From assembly GCF_013141765.1 (NCBI RefSeq), contig NZ_WHOD01000097.1, forward strand, positions 1 through 64,000: a stretch of DNA of 64,000 bases. The letters run 5' to 3'. Below, in pieces: positions 16,398-24,735 of this stretch. The notes beneath the pieces are model-generated. The model did not search any database. It was given only the letters and a program-made list of their open reading frames with translations, and was not told the DNA's origin. Origin of the DNA: Paenibacillus foliorum. Its GTDB lineage: Bacteria; Bacillota; Bacilli; Paenibacillales; NBRC-103111. Every line of letters starts with the position of its first letter. The first letter of the stretch is position 1. Both the position numbers and the translations under genes were made by a program.

Positions 16398-17081
16398 ATG
16401 TCGAGAGCTCGTAGTCCTGATCGAGAGAAAGCAGTAAAGCTTTGGATTAAAAGCAACAGGCAGATAAAGCCAGCTGAGATTGCAGAGAAATTAGGAGTTA
16501 GTGCAGCCATGGTCCGCAAGTGGAAAAGCATGGATCGATGGGACGAGCTGCCTGAACCAAAACGCGGGGCTCCGAGAGGAAATAGAAATGCTAAGGGGAA
16601 CAAGGGCGGCAGCGCACCGCAGGGTAATGGAAATGCAGTCAAACATGGCTTGTTCCGTAAGTTCTTACCGGATGATCAGGCTTATCTTGAAGTATTCGAC
16701 GCTACTGAGGATATGACACCACTGGATATGCTGTGGTACCAAATCCGCATTGCTTGGACAAATATTCTTGCAGCTCTTCCTAAAATGCATGTAACCGGTA
16801 AGGACGAAATGATCAAGGAGCTCAAAAAGCAGAAGTTTGAAGTCCATTCAAAAGGCCGCGGTAAAGATAAAGAGTTGATACCGGTGGTCATTGAAGAGGA
16901 ATATGAATTCCAATTCGCTTGGGACCGTCAAGCAACAACACTCAATGCACAATCTCAGGCTATGAGCAGGCTTGCAAGTAAAATAAAACAGTACGATGAG
17001 ATGCTTCGATCCATACCTCCAGAAGAACTGAAGGAAGAGCATAGGCTGCGGATTGAGAAGTTAAAAATCGAAGTCAAATAA
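16398..17081 (+). CDS. Phage terminase small subunit (PBSX XtmA-like), C-terminally truncated
   Basis: 227 residues. An N-terminal helix-turn-helix (KPAEIAEKLGVSAAMVRKWK) recognises the pac/cos region. GAPRGNRNAKGNKGGSAPQG and NAVKHGLFRKFLPDD are hallmarks of PBSX-type small terminases. The frame stops at TAA 17079-17081, yet reading on in the same frame gives about 30 codons of terminase-like acidic tail (IESEDSEDKELNVVVDYGDD) up to TAA 17169. An AAA lysine codon therefore probably mutated to TAA. The gene directly precedes the broken large-subunit gene. ATG 16398 follows GGTGGTG. Confidence 0.78.
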   Translation: MSRARSPDREKAVKLWIKSNRQIKPAEIAEKLGVSAAMVRKWKSMDRWDELPEPKRGAPRGNRNAKGNKGGSAPQGNGNAVKHGLFRKFLPDDQAYLEVFDATEDMTPLDMLWYQIRIAWTNILAALPKMHVTGKDEMIKELKKQKFEVHSKGRGKDKELIPVVIEEEYEFQFAWDRQATTLNAQSQAMSRLASKIKQYDEMLRSIPPEELKEEHRLRIEKLKIEVK

Positions 17082-17139
17082 ATTGAATCCGAAGACAGCG
17101 AGGACAAAGAGCTTAATGTCGTTGTCGATTATGGGGATG

Positions 17140-17765
17140 ATGACTATGGCGACAGTCAAAGTACAGTTTAACCCCATTTTCCGCGAAGCCAATAGGAGTC
17201 GTCACAGGTACCGGTTGCTGAAAGGTTCAGCAGGATCAGGTTAGTCCATGAACATCGCACAGGACTTCATCCTTAAGTTAAGCGATCTGAAGTACAAAGG
17301 AGCAAGCTTACTAGTCGTTCGTAAGGTAGATGCTACAAACCGATATTCGACATTTGTGGAGCTGCGGGGTGCTATCTTCTGTATATTCGGACCAAAATGG
17401 CAGAAATACTGGCGGATCATACAAAGCCCGTTGGAGCTGAAAACAAGATCACAGGCTCCAAGGTCATATTCAGGGGAATGAAGGATGACCGGGAAAGGGG
17501 AAAATCAAGTCCATCAATTTCGAACGTGGCAAGCTCACACATGGATATGGATTGAGGAAGGGAAGCTACGGAGCTGGCTGCAGGAGATATAGACATTCTG
17601 GATGACCGGCTGCGGGGGATATTGGGAGAAAACGGATACCTATTATCGAAACCAATAAGCATCCAAACGAACAATGCCAAATATGCAGACTTGCTGGGAA
17701 CGATCTTTAGACGGCGCAATATCTGCAACCGTCTATCCAGAAGGATCTATGGGGGAATGATGGAC
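17140..17765 (+). pseudogene. Phage terminase large subunit, degenerate
   Basis: The frame opens ATG 17140, continues FNPIFREANRSRHRYRLLKG, and reaches the Walker A motif GSAGSG, whose lysine codon is TAG at 17242-17244. After it SVNIAQDFILKLSDLKYKG and ASLLVVRKVDATNRYSTF continue the ATPase in the same frame. Later pieces (VIFRGMKDDRER, then IWIEEATE- and DIDILDDRL-like remnants in shifted frames) show further frameshifts from about 17495 on. Only about half of a normal ~430-residue protein is traceable. The element can no longer package DNA. Confidence 0.75.
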
Positions 17766-17919
17766 CAGTTGGCGGATGATCCATATCACATTGTATGGTA
17801 ATCAAACCAATTGGGAACGAACTATCTTGCTTTTAAGGGCCTATTGTTTTAAAGCGTCCAATCAGCTAATTGCCAATGTACATAAAATGCAGAAGCTAAA
17901 GCGGAAGGAGGCGGACACT

Positions 17920-18039
17920 ATGGGACTTGGAGTTGGAGGAATTGGTGGAGTAGGTAGCTGTGCTAGTTTTTTTACTTCTACTGCTGTGATTCTCGTACTT
18001 TTCATTTTGTTGGTCATTGTTTCTCGTTCATTTATCTAA
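17920..18039 (+). CDS. YjcZ-like small sporulation-type peptide, copy A
   Basis: 39 residues. A Gly-rich start (MGLGVGGIGGVGSCASF) is followed by a single hydrophobic segment AVILVLFILLVIVSRSFI, the pattern of YjcZ-family sporulation peptides of Bacillus and Paenibacillus. The family role is not settled; members are made during sporulation. AAGGAGG at 17905-17911 precedes the ATG by eight bases. A terminator follows at once. A 38-residue paralogue lies at 19927. Confidence 0.7.
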   Translation: MGLGVGGIGGVGSCASFFTSTAVILVLFILLVIVSRSFI

Positions 18040-18046
18040 ATTTCAA

Positions 18047-18080
18047 AAAGGATCTTGCTTTCAGCAGGATCCTTTCTTTA
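18047..18080 (+). terminator. Terminator after YjcZ-like gene, copy A
   Basis: AAAGGATC (18047-18054) / GATCCTTT (18068-18075) with inner TGCT/AGCA, followed by CTTTAAA. Confidence 0.75.
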
Positions 18081-18154
18081 AATGATGAATATGAGTGATC
18101 AAAAGAAAGAATATATAAGAAAGGTAGGCGGGGGCGTCCGCTAAGGTACCCTCA

Positions 18155-18277
18155 ATGACAAGCATAGGTACGATCTTGCTTTTCTTGATTTTATTTATTC
18201 TTTTAATCATTGTACTTTACATGTTTACTAATGAACAACAACTATCCATGCCGCTCACGCGGTCACTACAAACGTAA
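18155..18277 (+). CDS. Tiny hydrophobic peptide, copy A
   Basis: 40 residues, MTSIGTILLFLILFILLIIV then a polar tail (YMFTNEQQLSMPLTRSLQT). One membrane helix. The ribosome site is weak (TAAGG). It has a 36-residue paralogue at 20177 whose first 21 residues differ at one position (MTSIATIL...) while the tails differ entirely. Conservation of the helix between copies supports translation. It may be another YjcZ-type peptide. Confidence 0.55.
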   Translation: MTSIGTILLFLILFILLIIVLYMFTNEQQLSMPLTRSLQT

Positions 18278-18329
18278 AAAAATGATCAGTGGGAGTCTGC
18301 CTTAACCTTTCTGGTAAAGAAGAACCAAT

Positions 18330-18791
18330 TTACATTCCGATAAACATATTTCTGCTGAAAGGCCCCCAGTTTTCTCCCATGTAGCCTGTTCTTCCCTCTA
18401 AGTTAACAAAACAAGGGAGTACTACATAAAGGACACCCATGGTAGCATTAACCCTAAATCTCATAATGAATCTCATTCTCGAATTATCAGTAGGTGTTAT
18501 CATTCCCATTTCAGGCCGTATCGCGTTTGCTCTCGTAAGTGCCTCTCCCATTCCAACATCGGCAATACCAGTGGGTTTAGTCATATTACTTCTTATCCAA
18601 TAATTAGATATTGTTGTTGCTGATGCTAAATCAGTCGGCTGGTCATACGTGATTAATATTTGGTTCGGTGCGAGTTGTCTAGACTCCGTAAGAATAGGAT
18701 GAGGTATCATTTGTCGGTCGTCCATAACCGTCGGTCCCTCCCAATACGGTTGAGCAGCATAAGTATTGGGAGTCAAGATTGAGTTACTCAT
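18330..18791 (-). CDS. Conserved hypothetical protein
   Basis: 153 residues, no named family. Sequence landmarks are LTESRQLAPNQILITYDQPT, ISNYWIRSNMTKPTGIADVG, ANAIRPEMGMITPTDNSRMR and VLPCFVNLEGRTGYMGENWG. It is rich in beta-type segments, has no signal peptide and a single Cys. The N-terminal third looks like an immunoglobulin-like strand pattern. The start ATG at 18791 has GGAGG six bases upstream. I recall similar proteins in Bacillales genomes without function. It lies between the two repeat copies, on the opposite strand. Confidence 0.65.
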   Translation of the reverse strand: MSNSILTPNTYAAQPYWEGPTVMDDRQMIPHPILTESRQLAPNQILITYDQPTDLASATTISNYWIRSNMTKPTGIADVGMGEALTRANAIRPEMGMITPTDNSRMRFIMRFRVNATMGVLYVVLPCFVNLEGRTGYMGENWGPFSRNMFIGM

Positions 18792-19035
18792 TAATTTTCC
18801 TCCATTTTAAATTGCAATAGTCAAATGCCCTTAATTATTGTATGTAAACTAAAGGTTATTTGTTAAAAAAATTAATTGTCCGACTTATGAATGAATGACA
18901 GTTCGAGTAAATGTGGAGTGACACGAATCGATGAAACAATCGAATCGGGAAGAAAATCACTCAATGAGCATCCGAGTTATTTTCATCCTGCGCACAAATA
19001 TGTTAAAATCTGTATGTGACCGAAAGCATCGGTAC

Positions 19036-19075
19036 AAGCCCGTGGGAAAGAATCCCACGGGCTTATTATTTTGTT
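19036..19075 (+). terminator. Terminator-like hairpin; 18792-19265 otherwise without gene
   Basis: Perfect 12-bp stem AAGCCCGTGGGA (19036-19047) / TCCCACGGGCTT (19053-19064) followed by ATTATTTTG. An open frame running through it (19016-19249) has no ribosome site and I do not accept it. Confidence 0.6.
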
Positions 19076-19265
19076 ATGGAGAGGGTAACACTGTTTATTC
19101 ATGATGTAGGTCATTATCATTTTTTGTGGTTGTGTTTCTTGAACATTGCAATATTTATGATTTTATGGGGAGAGGGCATGATTAAGCTTCAAGTAGGAGA
19201 TCAATATTTTTATACTTGCATGACTTCACAAATCCTTTGTACTGTATAACCAGGTGCCATCTGTT

Positions 19266-19583
19266 CTACGACGTAGAACCTGCTTCTTTTTGTACCTCCT
19301 GCATCCAGATTTCCAAGCACTTTTTTAGCATCTCATTCTCCCGAGTAAGCTTCTGAAGATGCCTGTCTTCATCCTTGTACGCTTCACGTCGTCCTCTATT
19401 GTCCATAAGCCCATATTCGCCAAACTGTTTATACTTACGCATCCAGATCTTAACGCGATCATGATCCTCTATCTCAAGCTCTTCTGAAATCTGGCGTTTC
19501 GTCATTCCTTCTAGCTTCATTTTGATAGCTTTCAACTTCAGTTCTTGGCTGTACGTTTTTAACTTCTGTCCTTTTGTCGCCAT
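19266..19583 (-). CDS. IS3-family transposase OrfA (orphan)
   Basis: 105 residues. Helix-turn-helix start KTYSQELKLKAIKMKLEGMT and KRQISEELEIEDHDRVKIW, WMRKYKQFGEYGLMDNRG, and a C-terminal leucine-zipper-like helix (LQKLTRENEMLKKCLEIWMQ) are typical of OrfA proteins of IS3/IS150 elements. No OrfB (DDE integrase) follows within the expected slippage distance, so this is a remnant or solo copy. ATG 19583 has GGGGGTG upstream; a GTG at 19592 is an alternative. ACCCCCTAA (19591) and TTAGGGGGT (about 19638) lie inverted just outside and could be part of an element end. Confidence 0.72.
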   Translation of the reverse strand: MATKGQKLKTYSQELKLKAIKMKLEGMTKRQISEELEIEDHDRVKIWMRKYKQFGEYGLMDNRGRREAYKDEDRHLQKLTRENEMLKKCLEIWMQEVQKEAGSTS

Positions 19584-19926
19584 GCCAAACACCCCCTAAA
19601 ATAGTTTAGATTAACCCTGGGGTTTTTTCTAATGTCTATTAGGGGGTGCGGTTCATCGGGATTGAGGGCTTTTTTGTTGTTATGATCAGGAAAATTTTCC
19701 TTAGCCCTAATAACAATAGACGGCGAAATAAATGCAACCGTCTATTTAGAAGGAGAACTATGGGATGTGAATTACTTGGAGAATGATCCACATCATATCA
19801 TATGAAATTCTATCAAAATTGTAACGACATATTTCTCTAGCAAGTGTCTAATTTTTGGACAGTCCAATCTTTTAACACGAACTGTTCATAAAATGCAGAA
19901 GGTTAAACGGAAGGGAGGCTGAAATC

Positions 19927-20043
19927 ATGGGATTTGGAGTTGGAGGAGTTGGAACAGGTAGTTGTTCTAGTTTGTTTACATCTACTGGTGTCATTCTCGT
20001 ACTTTTCATTTTGTTGGTCATTGTTTCTCGTTCATTTATCTAA
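19927..20043 (+). CDS. YjcZ-like small sporulation-type peptide, copy B
   Basis: 38 residues: MGFGVGGVGTGSCSSLFTST then GVILVLFILLVIVSRSFI. The last 16 residues are identical to copy A at 17920. GGGAGG at 19913-19918 gives good spacing. It is followed by a terminator and by a second tiny hydrophobic gene at 20177. Confidence 0.7.
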   Translation: MGFGVGGVGTGSCSSLFTSTGVILVLFILLVIVSRSFI

Positions 20044-20054
20044 CAATTTCAAAG

Positions 20055-20084
20055 AGGATCTTGCTTACAGCAGATCCTTTCTTC
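20055..20084 (+). terminator. Terminator after YjcZ-like gene, copy B
   Basis: AGGATC / GATCCT stem around TTGCTTACAGCA, followed by TTCTTC; equivalent of the one at 18047. Confidence 0.65.
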
Positions 20085-20176
20085 AAATGATGAAAAGCAA
20101 GTGATCAAAAAATGATCAAATAATATTCACTTTATATGAAAGGAATAGGCGGGGATCGTCCGCTATAGGTGTTATC

Positions 20177-20287
20177 ATGACAAGCATTGCTACGATCTTG
20201 CTATTCCTGATTCTATTTATTCTTTTAATCATTGTACTTTGTATTTTTTTCAAAAACCAGCAGATCTTTCAGACGATCCAGTCTTAG
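20177..20287 (+). CDS. Tiny hydrophobic peptide, copy B
   Basis: 36 residues, MTSIATILLFLILFILLIIV then CIFFKNQQIFQTIQS. The helix is nearly identical to the copy at 18155. TAGGTG lies seven bases upstream. The stop is 18 bases before the next gene, so the two are probably cotranscribed. Confidence 0.55.
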   Translation: MTSIATILLFLILFILLIIVLCIFFKNQQIFQTIQS

Positions 20288-20305
20288 GAACGGAGGTGTA
20301 TAGGG

Positions 20306-20557
20306 ATGGCAGTTATCAAAAAACAGGTAAAATCCCTCGTTGGCAAACATGTTTACGTCATGACACGCCAAGGACAAGTAGTAGATGGCATTTTGCAAAA
20401 GTTCGACAATGGGAGAATTTATCTTCATTTAAATAAGAAGCCGGTAAGCACAAGTGCTTTCACACCGTTTTTCAACCCATTTACTTCACTTGCACTTTTT
20501 GATTTGCTCGCGATTTCAACGACTCCGTTTTTCTTCGGATCCCCGTTTTTCTTTTGA
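20306..20557 (+). CDS. Small Lsm-like N-terminus with phenylalanine-rich tail
   Basis: 83 residues. LVGKHVYVMTRQGQVVDGIL and QKFDNGRIYLHLNKK look like the first strands of an Sm/Lsm barrel. The second half is hydrophobic and Phe/Pro-rich (FTPFFNPFTSLALFDLLAI, FFFGSPFFF), like some coat-associated sporulation proteins. CGGAGGTG at 20291-20298 gives a convincing start. It closes the copy-B module; no equivalent is seen after copy A. Confidence 0.62.
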   Translation: MAVIKKQVKSLVGKHVYVMTRQGQVVDGILQKFDNGRIYLHLNKKPVSTSAFTPFFNPFTSLALFDLLAISTTPFFFGSPFFF

Positions 20558-20780
20558 GGTAGAGGAAGATGAAGAAGGCATTCTCAGACTGCGATTTTAA
20601 AAAAACGTGTAACCGCTTTTCCATTGGTTTAGGTGGTAGTTTTTTCTTTTCAAAGAACTATGAAGCAGTATTGTCCGAGGATTAAATGTGTTAGGACGGA
20701 CGAGTAAATTCGGAGTCATATTTTTGGTGAATACGGATAGAATTAACGAGGGATATTATTCACGCATTCACGCTGCCCAC

Positions 20781-20942
20781 CTAATAATATCCGACAAGCA
20801 AGCCCTCTTCCTTCGGGATTGAGGGCTTTTTTTGGTTAATCTTCTTTATTGGCAAAGCACACTCTTGGCAGATGCCATTGTCAACTAAATACTCAACTTT
20901 TTTACCACAATCAGAACACTGGCATTCCTTTTTTGTACTCAT
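20781..20942 (-). CDS. Tiny zinc-finger protein
   Basis: 53 residues: CQCSDCGKKVEYLVDNGICQ then ECALPIKK, a C-x2-C / C-x2-C zinc knuckle followed by a basic tail. The start ATG at 20942 has AAGGGGG upstream on the minus strand. The 3' coding part overlaps a plus-strand terminator hairpin (20800-20833), which leaves it uncertain whether the last ~15 codons are genuine. Short zinc proteins of this type are common in phages. Confidence 0.45.
   Translation of the reverse strand: MSTKKECQCSDCGKKVEYLVDNGICQECALPIKKINQKKPSIPKEEGLLVGYY
20800..20833 (+). terminator. Terminator on the plus strand
   Basis: AAGCCCTC (20800-20807) / GAGGGCTT (20821-20828) with a TTCCTTCGGGATT loop and seven T. A half copy of this sequence (CGGGATTGAGGGCTTTTTT) lacking the left arm occurs at about 19658, beside the IS3 remnant. 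DNA from 20943 to 21188 holds nothing recognisable. Confidence 0.75.
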
Positions 20943-21188
20943 CGATATATCCCCCTTCATTATTAACCTATCGGATAGGAATTTTGTTTAATCATTTAGG
21001 TTGCTGCCATCTTACTACAAAAGCCTCGTTCTCACGATAAGTAGAGAATACAACTCATAGAATCGTATGTACTTTATTCGACATGTTGCACGTTCGCATT
21101 TTGTTTGTGTAAAACGGGAATATAAGTTTTCTTATTGGGAGGCGGATATTTAAGACTGAATAGGAAATGAAGATTAATGGACTCAATA

Positions 21189-21225
21189 AGAAGCCCCTCG
21201 CTTTTGGAGGGGCTTCTATTAATAT
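21189..21225 (-). terminator. Terminator of the sugar-oxidation operon
   Basis: Stem AGAAGCCCCTC (21189-21199) / GAGGGGCTTCT (21207-21217), located just past the stop of the aldehyde dehydrogenase gene on the minus strand. Confidence 0.8.
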
Positions 21226-21227
21226 AC

Positions 21228-22682
21228 TTAATATTTAATGCAGATGGTGGAGACTTCGCTATAAAAGTCCAAGCTGAACATGCCGCCTTGACGCCCAATA
21301 CCGCTTTGCTTCTCTCCTCCGTATGGGGTTCTTGGGTCTCGGAGAAACCAAGTGTTGATCCAGGTGAGACCAGCTTCGATTTGCTGCGCCACACGGAACG
21401 CTCGGCTGCTGTCTTTGGTCCATACGGATGCGCTTAGTCCATAATGGGTTCCATTGGCATATTGAATGACTTCCTCTTCGGTATCAAAAGGTTGAATAGT
21501 TACCACCGGTCCAAAAATCTCCTCGTTTACAACGCGACAATTCCGATCGACTCCCGTGATGATGGTGGGCTCGACATAGTACCCACGATCCTGGCCTTCC
21601 GCACGTTTACCGCCCGTCTCTATGATGCCGCCTTCCTGTCTGGCTAGCTCTATATACTCAAGTACACGTTCATAATGCTGCTTGCTGATCAGAGCGCCCA
21701 CGTTCGTATTCGGTTGAAGCGGATCGCCAACGATTTGTTGACGAGTTCTAGCGACGAATTTCTGAACAAATTGTTCATAAATCGGGCGCTGCACATAAAT
21801 TCTGGAGCCGCACAAGCATACGGCGCCTTGGTTAATAAAGCTGCTTCGCAAGGACGTTTCCACCACTTCGTCCAGATCACAATCAGCAAAAATGATGTTT
21901 GGATTTTTTCCGCCTAGCTCGAACGAAAGCCGTTTCAAATTGGCTGCTCCAGCCCTCATAATGCTTTTACCGGTTGAGGTTTCACCGGTGAAAGCAATGG
22001 CTCTAATATCTGGATGCTCAGCTATCGCTTCTCCCACACTGCGCCCAGCGCCGTTAACAATATTGATAACACCATCGGGCAAGCCGGCTTCCTTGCAGAT
22101 TTCTCCAAGAAGGGTTGCGGTCATCGGCGTCCAACGTGCAGGCTTCAACACGACTGTGTTGCCCATGGCTAGACAAGGAGCGAGCTTGGCGCTAAGCAGC
22201 AGGAGGGGCAAGTTCCATGGATTGATCATTCCTACGACCCCAAGCGGACGCCGGACTACAAAGTTCATCGCGCCTACTTCCATAGGATAGGCTTCCGTTC
22301 CCATAGTTGATATGAAATTTGCATAGAAATGATAGCTGCCGGCAGACCGAGGTATATCCACATTAGTGGATAGCCACAACGGTTTTCCTGTATCCATCGT
22401 TTCCAGCATGGCCAGTTCATCTTTTCTTTCCAGGATAAGATCGCCAATTTTTCGCAGAATCGCAGCTCGTTCACTGATTTTGGAGTGCTTCCAGCCATTA
22501 TCAAAGGCTGCCTTAGCGGCCTTAACAGCCAAATCGACATCCGCTTTTCCACCGTCCTCTATTTGGCCGATTACTTCCTCTGAAGCGGGATTGATGTTGT
22601 CAAACGTCCCAGGCTCCTGAGAACTTACATAGGCTCCGTTGATAAAATGCAAACAATCCATACCTTTTTTATTTATTTCCAT
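21228..22682 (-). CDS. Aldehyde dehydrogenase (hydroxymuconic/aminomuconic semialdehyde type)
   Basis: 484-residue NAD(P)-dependent aldehyde dehydrogenase. Visible are the cofactor segment GVVGMINPWNLPLLL, the turn KPARWTPMTA, FTGETSTGKSIM, the catalytic Glu in LSFELGGKNPN, and the catalytic Cys in FINQGAVCLCGSRIYV, whose CLCGSRI context is typical of the ALDH8/muconic-semialdehyde branch. EIFGPVVTIQPFD closes the active site. It is the last gene of the minus-strand operon, 35 bases after a sugar permease gene, with AGGAGG upstream of its ATG. In this context it most likely oxidises an aldehyde made from the transported carbohydrate; the named substrate of homologues should not be transferred. 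Confidence 0.85.
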   Translation of the reverse strand: MEINKKGMDCLHFINGAYVSSQEPGTFDNINPASEEVIGQIEDGGKADVDLAVKAAKAAFDNGWKHSKISERAAILRKIGDLILERKDELAMLETMDTGKPLWLSTNVDIPRSAGSYHFYANFISTMGTEAYPMEVGAMNFVVRRPLGVVGMINPWNLPLLLLSAKLAPCLAMGNTVVLKPARWTPMTATLLGEICKEAGLPDGVINIVNGAGRSVGEAIAEHPDIRAIAFTGETSTGKSIMRAGAANLKRLSFELGGKNPNIIFADCDLDEVVETSLRSSFINQGAVCLCGSRIYVQRPIYEQFVQKFVARTRQQIVGDPLQPNTNVGALISKQHYERVLEYIELARQEGGIIETGGKRAEGQDRGYYVEPTIITGVDRNCRVVNEEIFGPVVTIQPFDTEEEVIQYANGTHYGLSASVWTKDSSRAFRVAQQIEAGLTWINTWFLRDPRTPYGGEKQSGIGRQGGMFSLDFYSEVSTICIKY

Positions 22683-22717
22683 ACTGAGCCCTCCTAGTTT
22701 TATGAAATACTGCCGGG

Positions 22718-23698
22718 TTAAGCCTTAGCGCTTTTTCCTCGGCCATACATGAACAACACTATAAGAATGACAAGACCGTAAATGATTTGCCGTCCTGCAT
22801 CATTAATTTCAATTACCGTCAAAATACTCATTAACACATAAATAATAACGGCTCCTGCGATGGTGCCGGCATAACCGCCGCGTCCTCCCATAATCGATGT
22901 ACCTCCGATAACAACGGCAGCAATAGAAGGCAGCAGCAGCGTATCTCCCATTCCCAAGAAGGAACGACCGTAGAATCCAACGGACATCATGCCCGCCAAC
23001 ACTGCAAAAAGCCCGCTTAGCATATACACAAGGATGGTCATTCGCTTGGTTCTAATCCCTGATAAATAGGCAACGTTAGCATTTGTTCCAATGGCATAGA
23101 GCTTTCGACCGAATGTACTTCTGGATAGCAGCAGGATCACCACAATGGAGAGGACGATCCATACCAAAACGGCTATCTTGATGCCCATAAAAGTACCGGT
23201 ACCCAAATAGCGCAGCCACTCCGGTGACGCTCCCTTGGGATTGCCGTTCGAATAAACATAGGTAATACTTTTCAGAATACTGCTCATAGCAAGTGTCATT
23301 ATGATGGGAGAGATGTTCAAATAGGCAACACCGAGTCCGTTTAAAATACCAACCATAATACCAACCGTAAGCATGACCAGCAGGGCAATAAAGCCGCCAT
23401 GCTCGATCGTAACCTGAGTCATCAGAACCGCACCCAAATTTAACATATAGGCAACGGAAAGATCGATCCCGCCTGTTAAAATAACCAAGGTTTGGCCTAC
23501 AGCAAGGATTCCTAAAAAGGACGCTATGACCAATAGCTGCATCACATGATCCACAGAGAAAAAGTGAGGCTGCATCATGCCCGAAACAGCATACAGGAGG
23601 AATAGGGTTGCGTAAATTTTCATAATACCGGATCGTTTTAGAGAGCTCATGGATAACTGGGATCGTAAGGAATCCGATTTGATTATTTCCGTTTTCAC
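22718..23698 (-). CDS. Ribose-type ABC transporter permease (second)
   Basis: 326-residue integral membrane protein of the RbsC/BPD_transp_2 family with about eight to ten helices. ILTGGIDLSVAYMLNLGAV, NGLGVAYLNISPIIMTLAMS and AVVIGGTSIMGGRGGYAGTI are family hallmarks. GTG start at 23698 with AAAGGAGG upstream. It is paired with the upstream permease (18 bases away) to form a heterodimeric channel. Confidence 0.88.
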   Translation of the reverse strand: MKTEIIKSDSLRSQLSMSSLKRSGIMKIYATLFLLYAVSGMMQPHFFSVDHVMQLLVIASFLGILAVGQTLVILTGGIDLSVAYMLNLGAVLMTQVTIEHGGFIALLVMLTVGIMVGILNGLGVAYLNISPIIMTLAMSSILKSITYVYSNGNPKGASPEWLRYLGTGTFMGIKIAVLVWIVLSIVVILLLSRSTFGRKLYAIGTNANVAYLSGIRTKRMTILVYMLSGLFAVLAGMMSVGFYGRSFLGMGDTLLLPSIAAVVIGGTSIMGGRGGYAGTIAGAVIIYVLMSILTVIEINDAGRQIIYGLVILIVLFMYGRGKSAKA

Positions 23699-23716
23699 GG
23701 CTAACCTCCTTTGCTA

Positions 23717-24733
23717 TTATCCTGTACGCAAACGTAATAAAGCTTTTGCTCCTGTTCTTTGGAGGATGCCAATGGCTAAAGCGAGAATTAGAATCAGACC
23801 TTGAACGGCATTTTGGTAAAAGGAAGGAACCCCCCAGAAAATTAACAAGCCTAAAATTAAGGATAGAATAGCTGCTCCGGCTACAGCTCCCAGATAGCCT
23901 CCCTTCCCACCCTGTAAGGCAGTCCCTCCAAGAACCACCGCAGCGATGGAATTCAGTGTAAATAGGCTGCTTCCCAGCGGGTCGCCTGAAGCAGTTTGAG
24001 CCGTAAGCAGAAGTCCTGCACATGCGGAGAATAAGCCGGACAAGGTATAAGCCCATAGCTTCGTTCGATTGATTCGGATACCTGAAACGAAAGCCGAATA
24101 TTCATTTCCGCCAATCGCGTAGAAGGATTGACCCAATCTGGACCGTCTTAGAGGTACCCAGATGCATACAATGAAAACCGCCATAACGACAGCAGAGATC
24201 GGGATATAGGTAAATACCCGGCCTGTCAGTAGAGAGCTGTACACTTCGGGCACTTTGCCACCGGAGGTAGGCCGAATGTACAAAGCAATGCCGCCGAATA
24301 TGGAAGCGGTAGCCAGCGTCACAATAATGGGCTGCAGTCTACCATACACAATAATGACTCCGTTAATGAGACCCGCCATTCCTCCGATAGCAAGCACTAT
24401 TAAATTAGTAAGGATGATGCCTAACCATTCGTTTCCTACAGCTGTCACAACCGGATCCATGATAGTTGCAGCAATAGAGTTCGTTAATCCGATCATAGCG
24501 CCGATAGAAAGATCGATACCCCCGATTAATACCACGATCGTTTGGGCTAATGAAGCAACTGAAAGAGTAATGACTTGGTTGAAGATGGATTGGGGTCCAA
24601 AGCGCGTAAAGAAGTCATTTTGGTTTACCGCAAATAGGATAAGGATAATGAGCAAGATCAAAAAGGCCATCATGGCCTCTTTATTCCGTTTTACAAAGAT
24701 GCCGCTGCGCTTGCGACTAGATGTGGGCAACAT
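23717..24733 (-). CDS. Ribose-type ABC transporter permease (first)
   Basis: 338 residues, same family as the next gene: VVLIGGIDLSIGAMIGLTNS, NGVIIVYGRLQPIIVTLATA and AVVLGGTALQGGKGGYLGAV. A basic cytoplasmic N-terminus (SSRKRSGIFVKRNKE) precedes the first helix. Its ATG lies two bases from the stop of the ATPase gene with GGAGGTG inside that gene's end, indicating coupled translation. Confidence 0.88.
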   Translation of the reverse strand: MLPTSSRKRSGIFVKRNKEAMMAFLILLIILILFAVNQNDFFTRFGPQSIFNQVITLSVASLAQTIVVLIGGIDLSIGAMIGLTNSIAATIMDPVVTAVGNEWLGIILTNLIVLAIGGMAGLINGVIIVYGRLQPIIVTLATASIFGGIALYIRPTSGGKVPEVYSSLLTGRVFTYIPISAVVMAVFIVCIWVPLRRSRLGQSFYAIGGNEYSAFVSGIRINRTKLWAYTLSGLFSACAGLLLTAQTASGDPLGSSLFTLNSIAAVVLGGTALQGGKGGYLGAVAGAAILSLILGLLIFWGVPSFYQNAVQGLILILALAIGILQRTGAKALLRLRTG

Positions 24734-24735
24734 TA

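Larger units (their letters stand above)
17708..18245 (+). repeat. Diverged direct repeat, copy A (YjcZ-like module)
   Basis: Copy A of a roughly 530-bp segment matched by copy B at 19717-20250. Shared landmarks in the same order: GCAACCGTCTAT, GATCCACATCAT/GATCCATATCAC, CATAAAATGCAGAAG, the 39/38-residue hydrophobic peptide gene, the GGATCTTGCT terminator, CGTCCGCTA in a small hairpin, and the second tiny peptide gene. The peptide coding parts are best conserved, and the 5' part has drifted. Confidence 0.7.
19717..20250 (+). repeat. Diverged direct repeat, copy B (YjcZ-like module)
   Basis: Second copy of the module described at 17708. In this copy the 5' part still reads as a protein tail (IDGEINATVYLEGELWDVNY, then LENDPHHII and stop at about 19805), whereas copy A is frameshifted there, so the repeat includes the end of some phage gene. 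Confidence 0.7.

Noticed and set aside
17079..17244. Stop-codon readthrough or suppressor use in the terminase genes
   Set aside because: Downstream frameshifts in the large subunit show ordinary decay, and no suppressor tRNA is visible.
19016..19249. 77-residue plus-strand frame
   Set aside because: A perfect terminator hairpin (19036-19064) lies inside it and there is no ribosome site; the translation matches nothing.
23076..24056. 326-residue minus-strand frame across both permease genes
   Set aside because: It spans the end of one permease and most of another in a different frame; a shadow of high-coding-density DNA.
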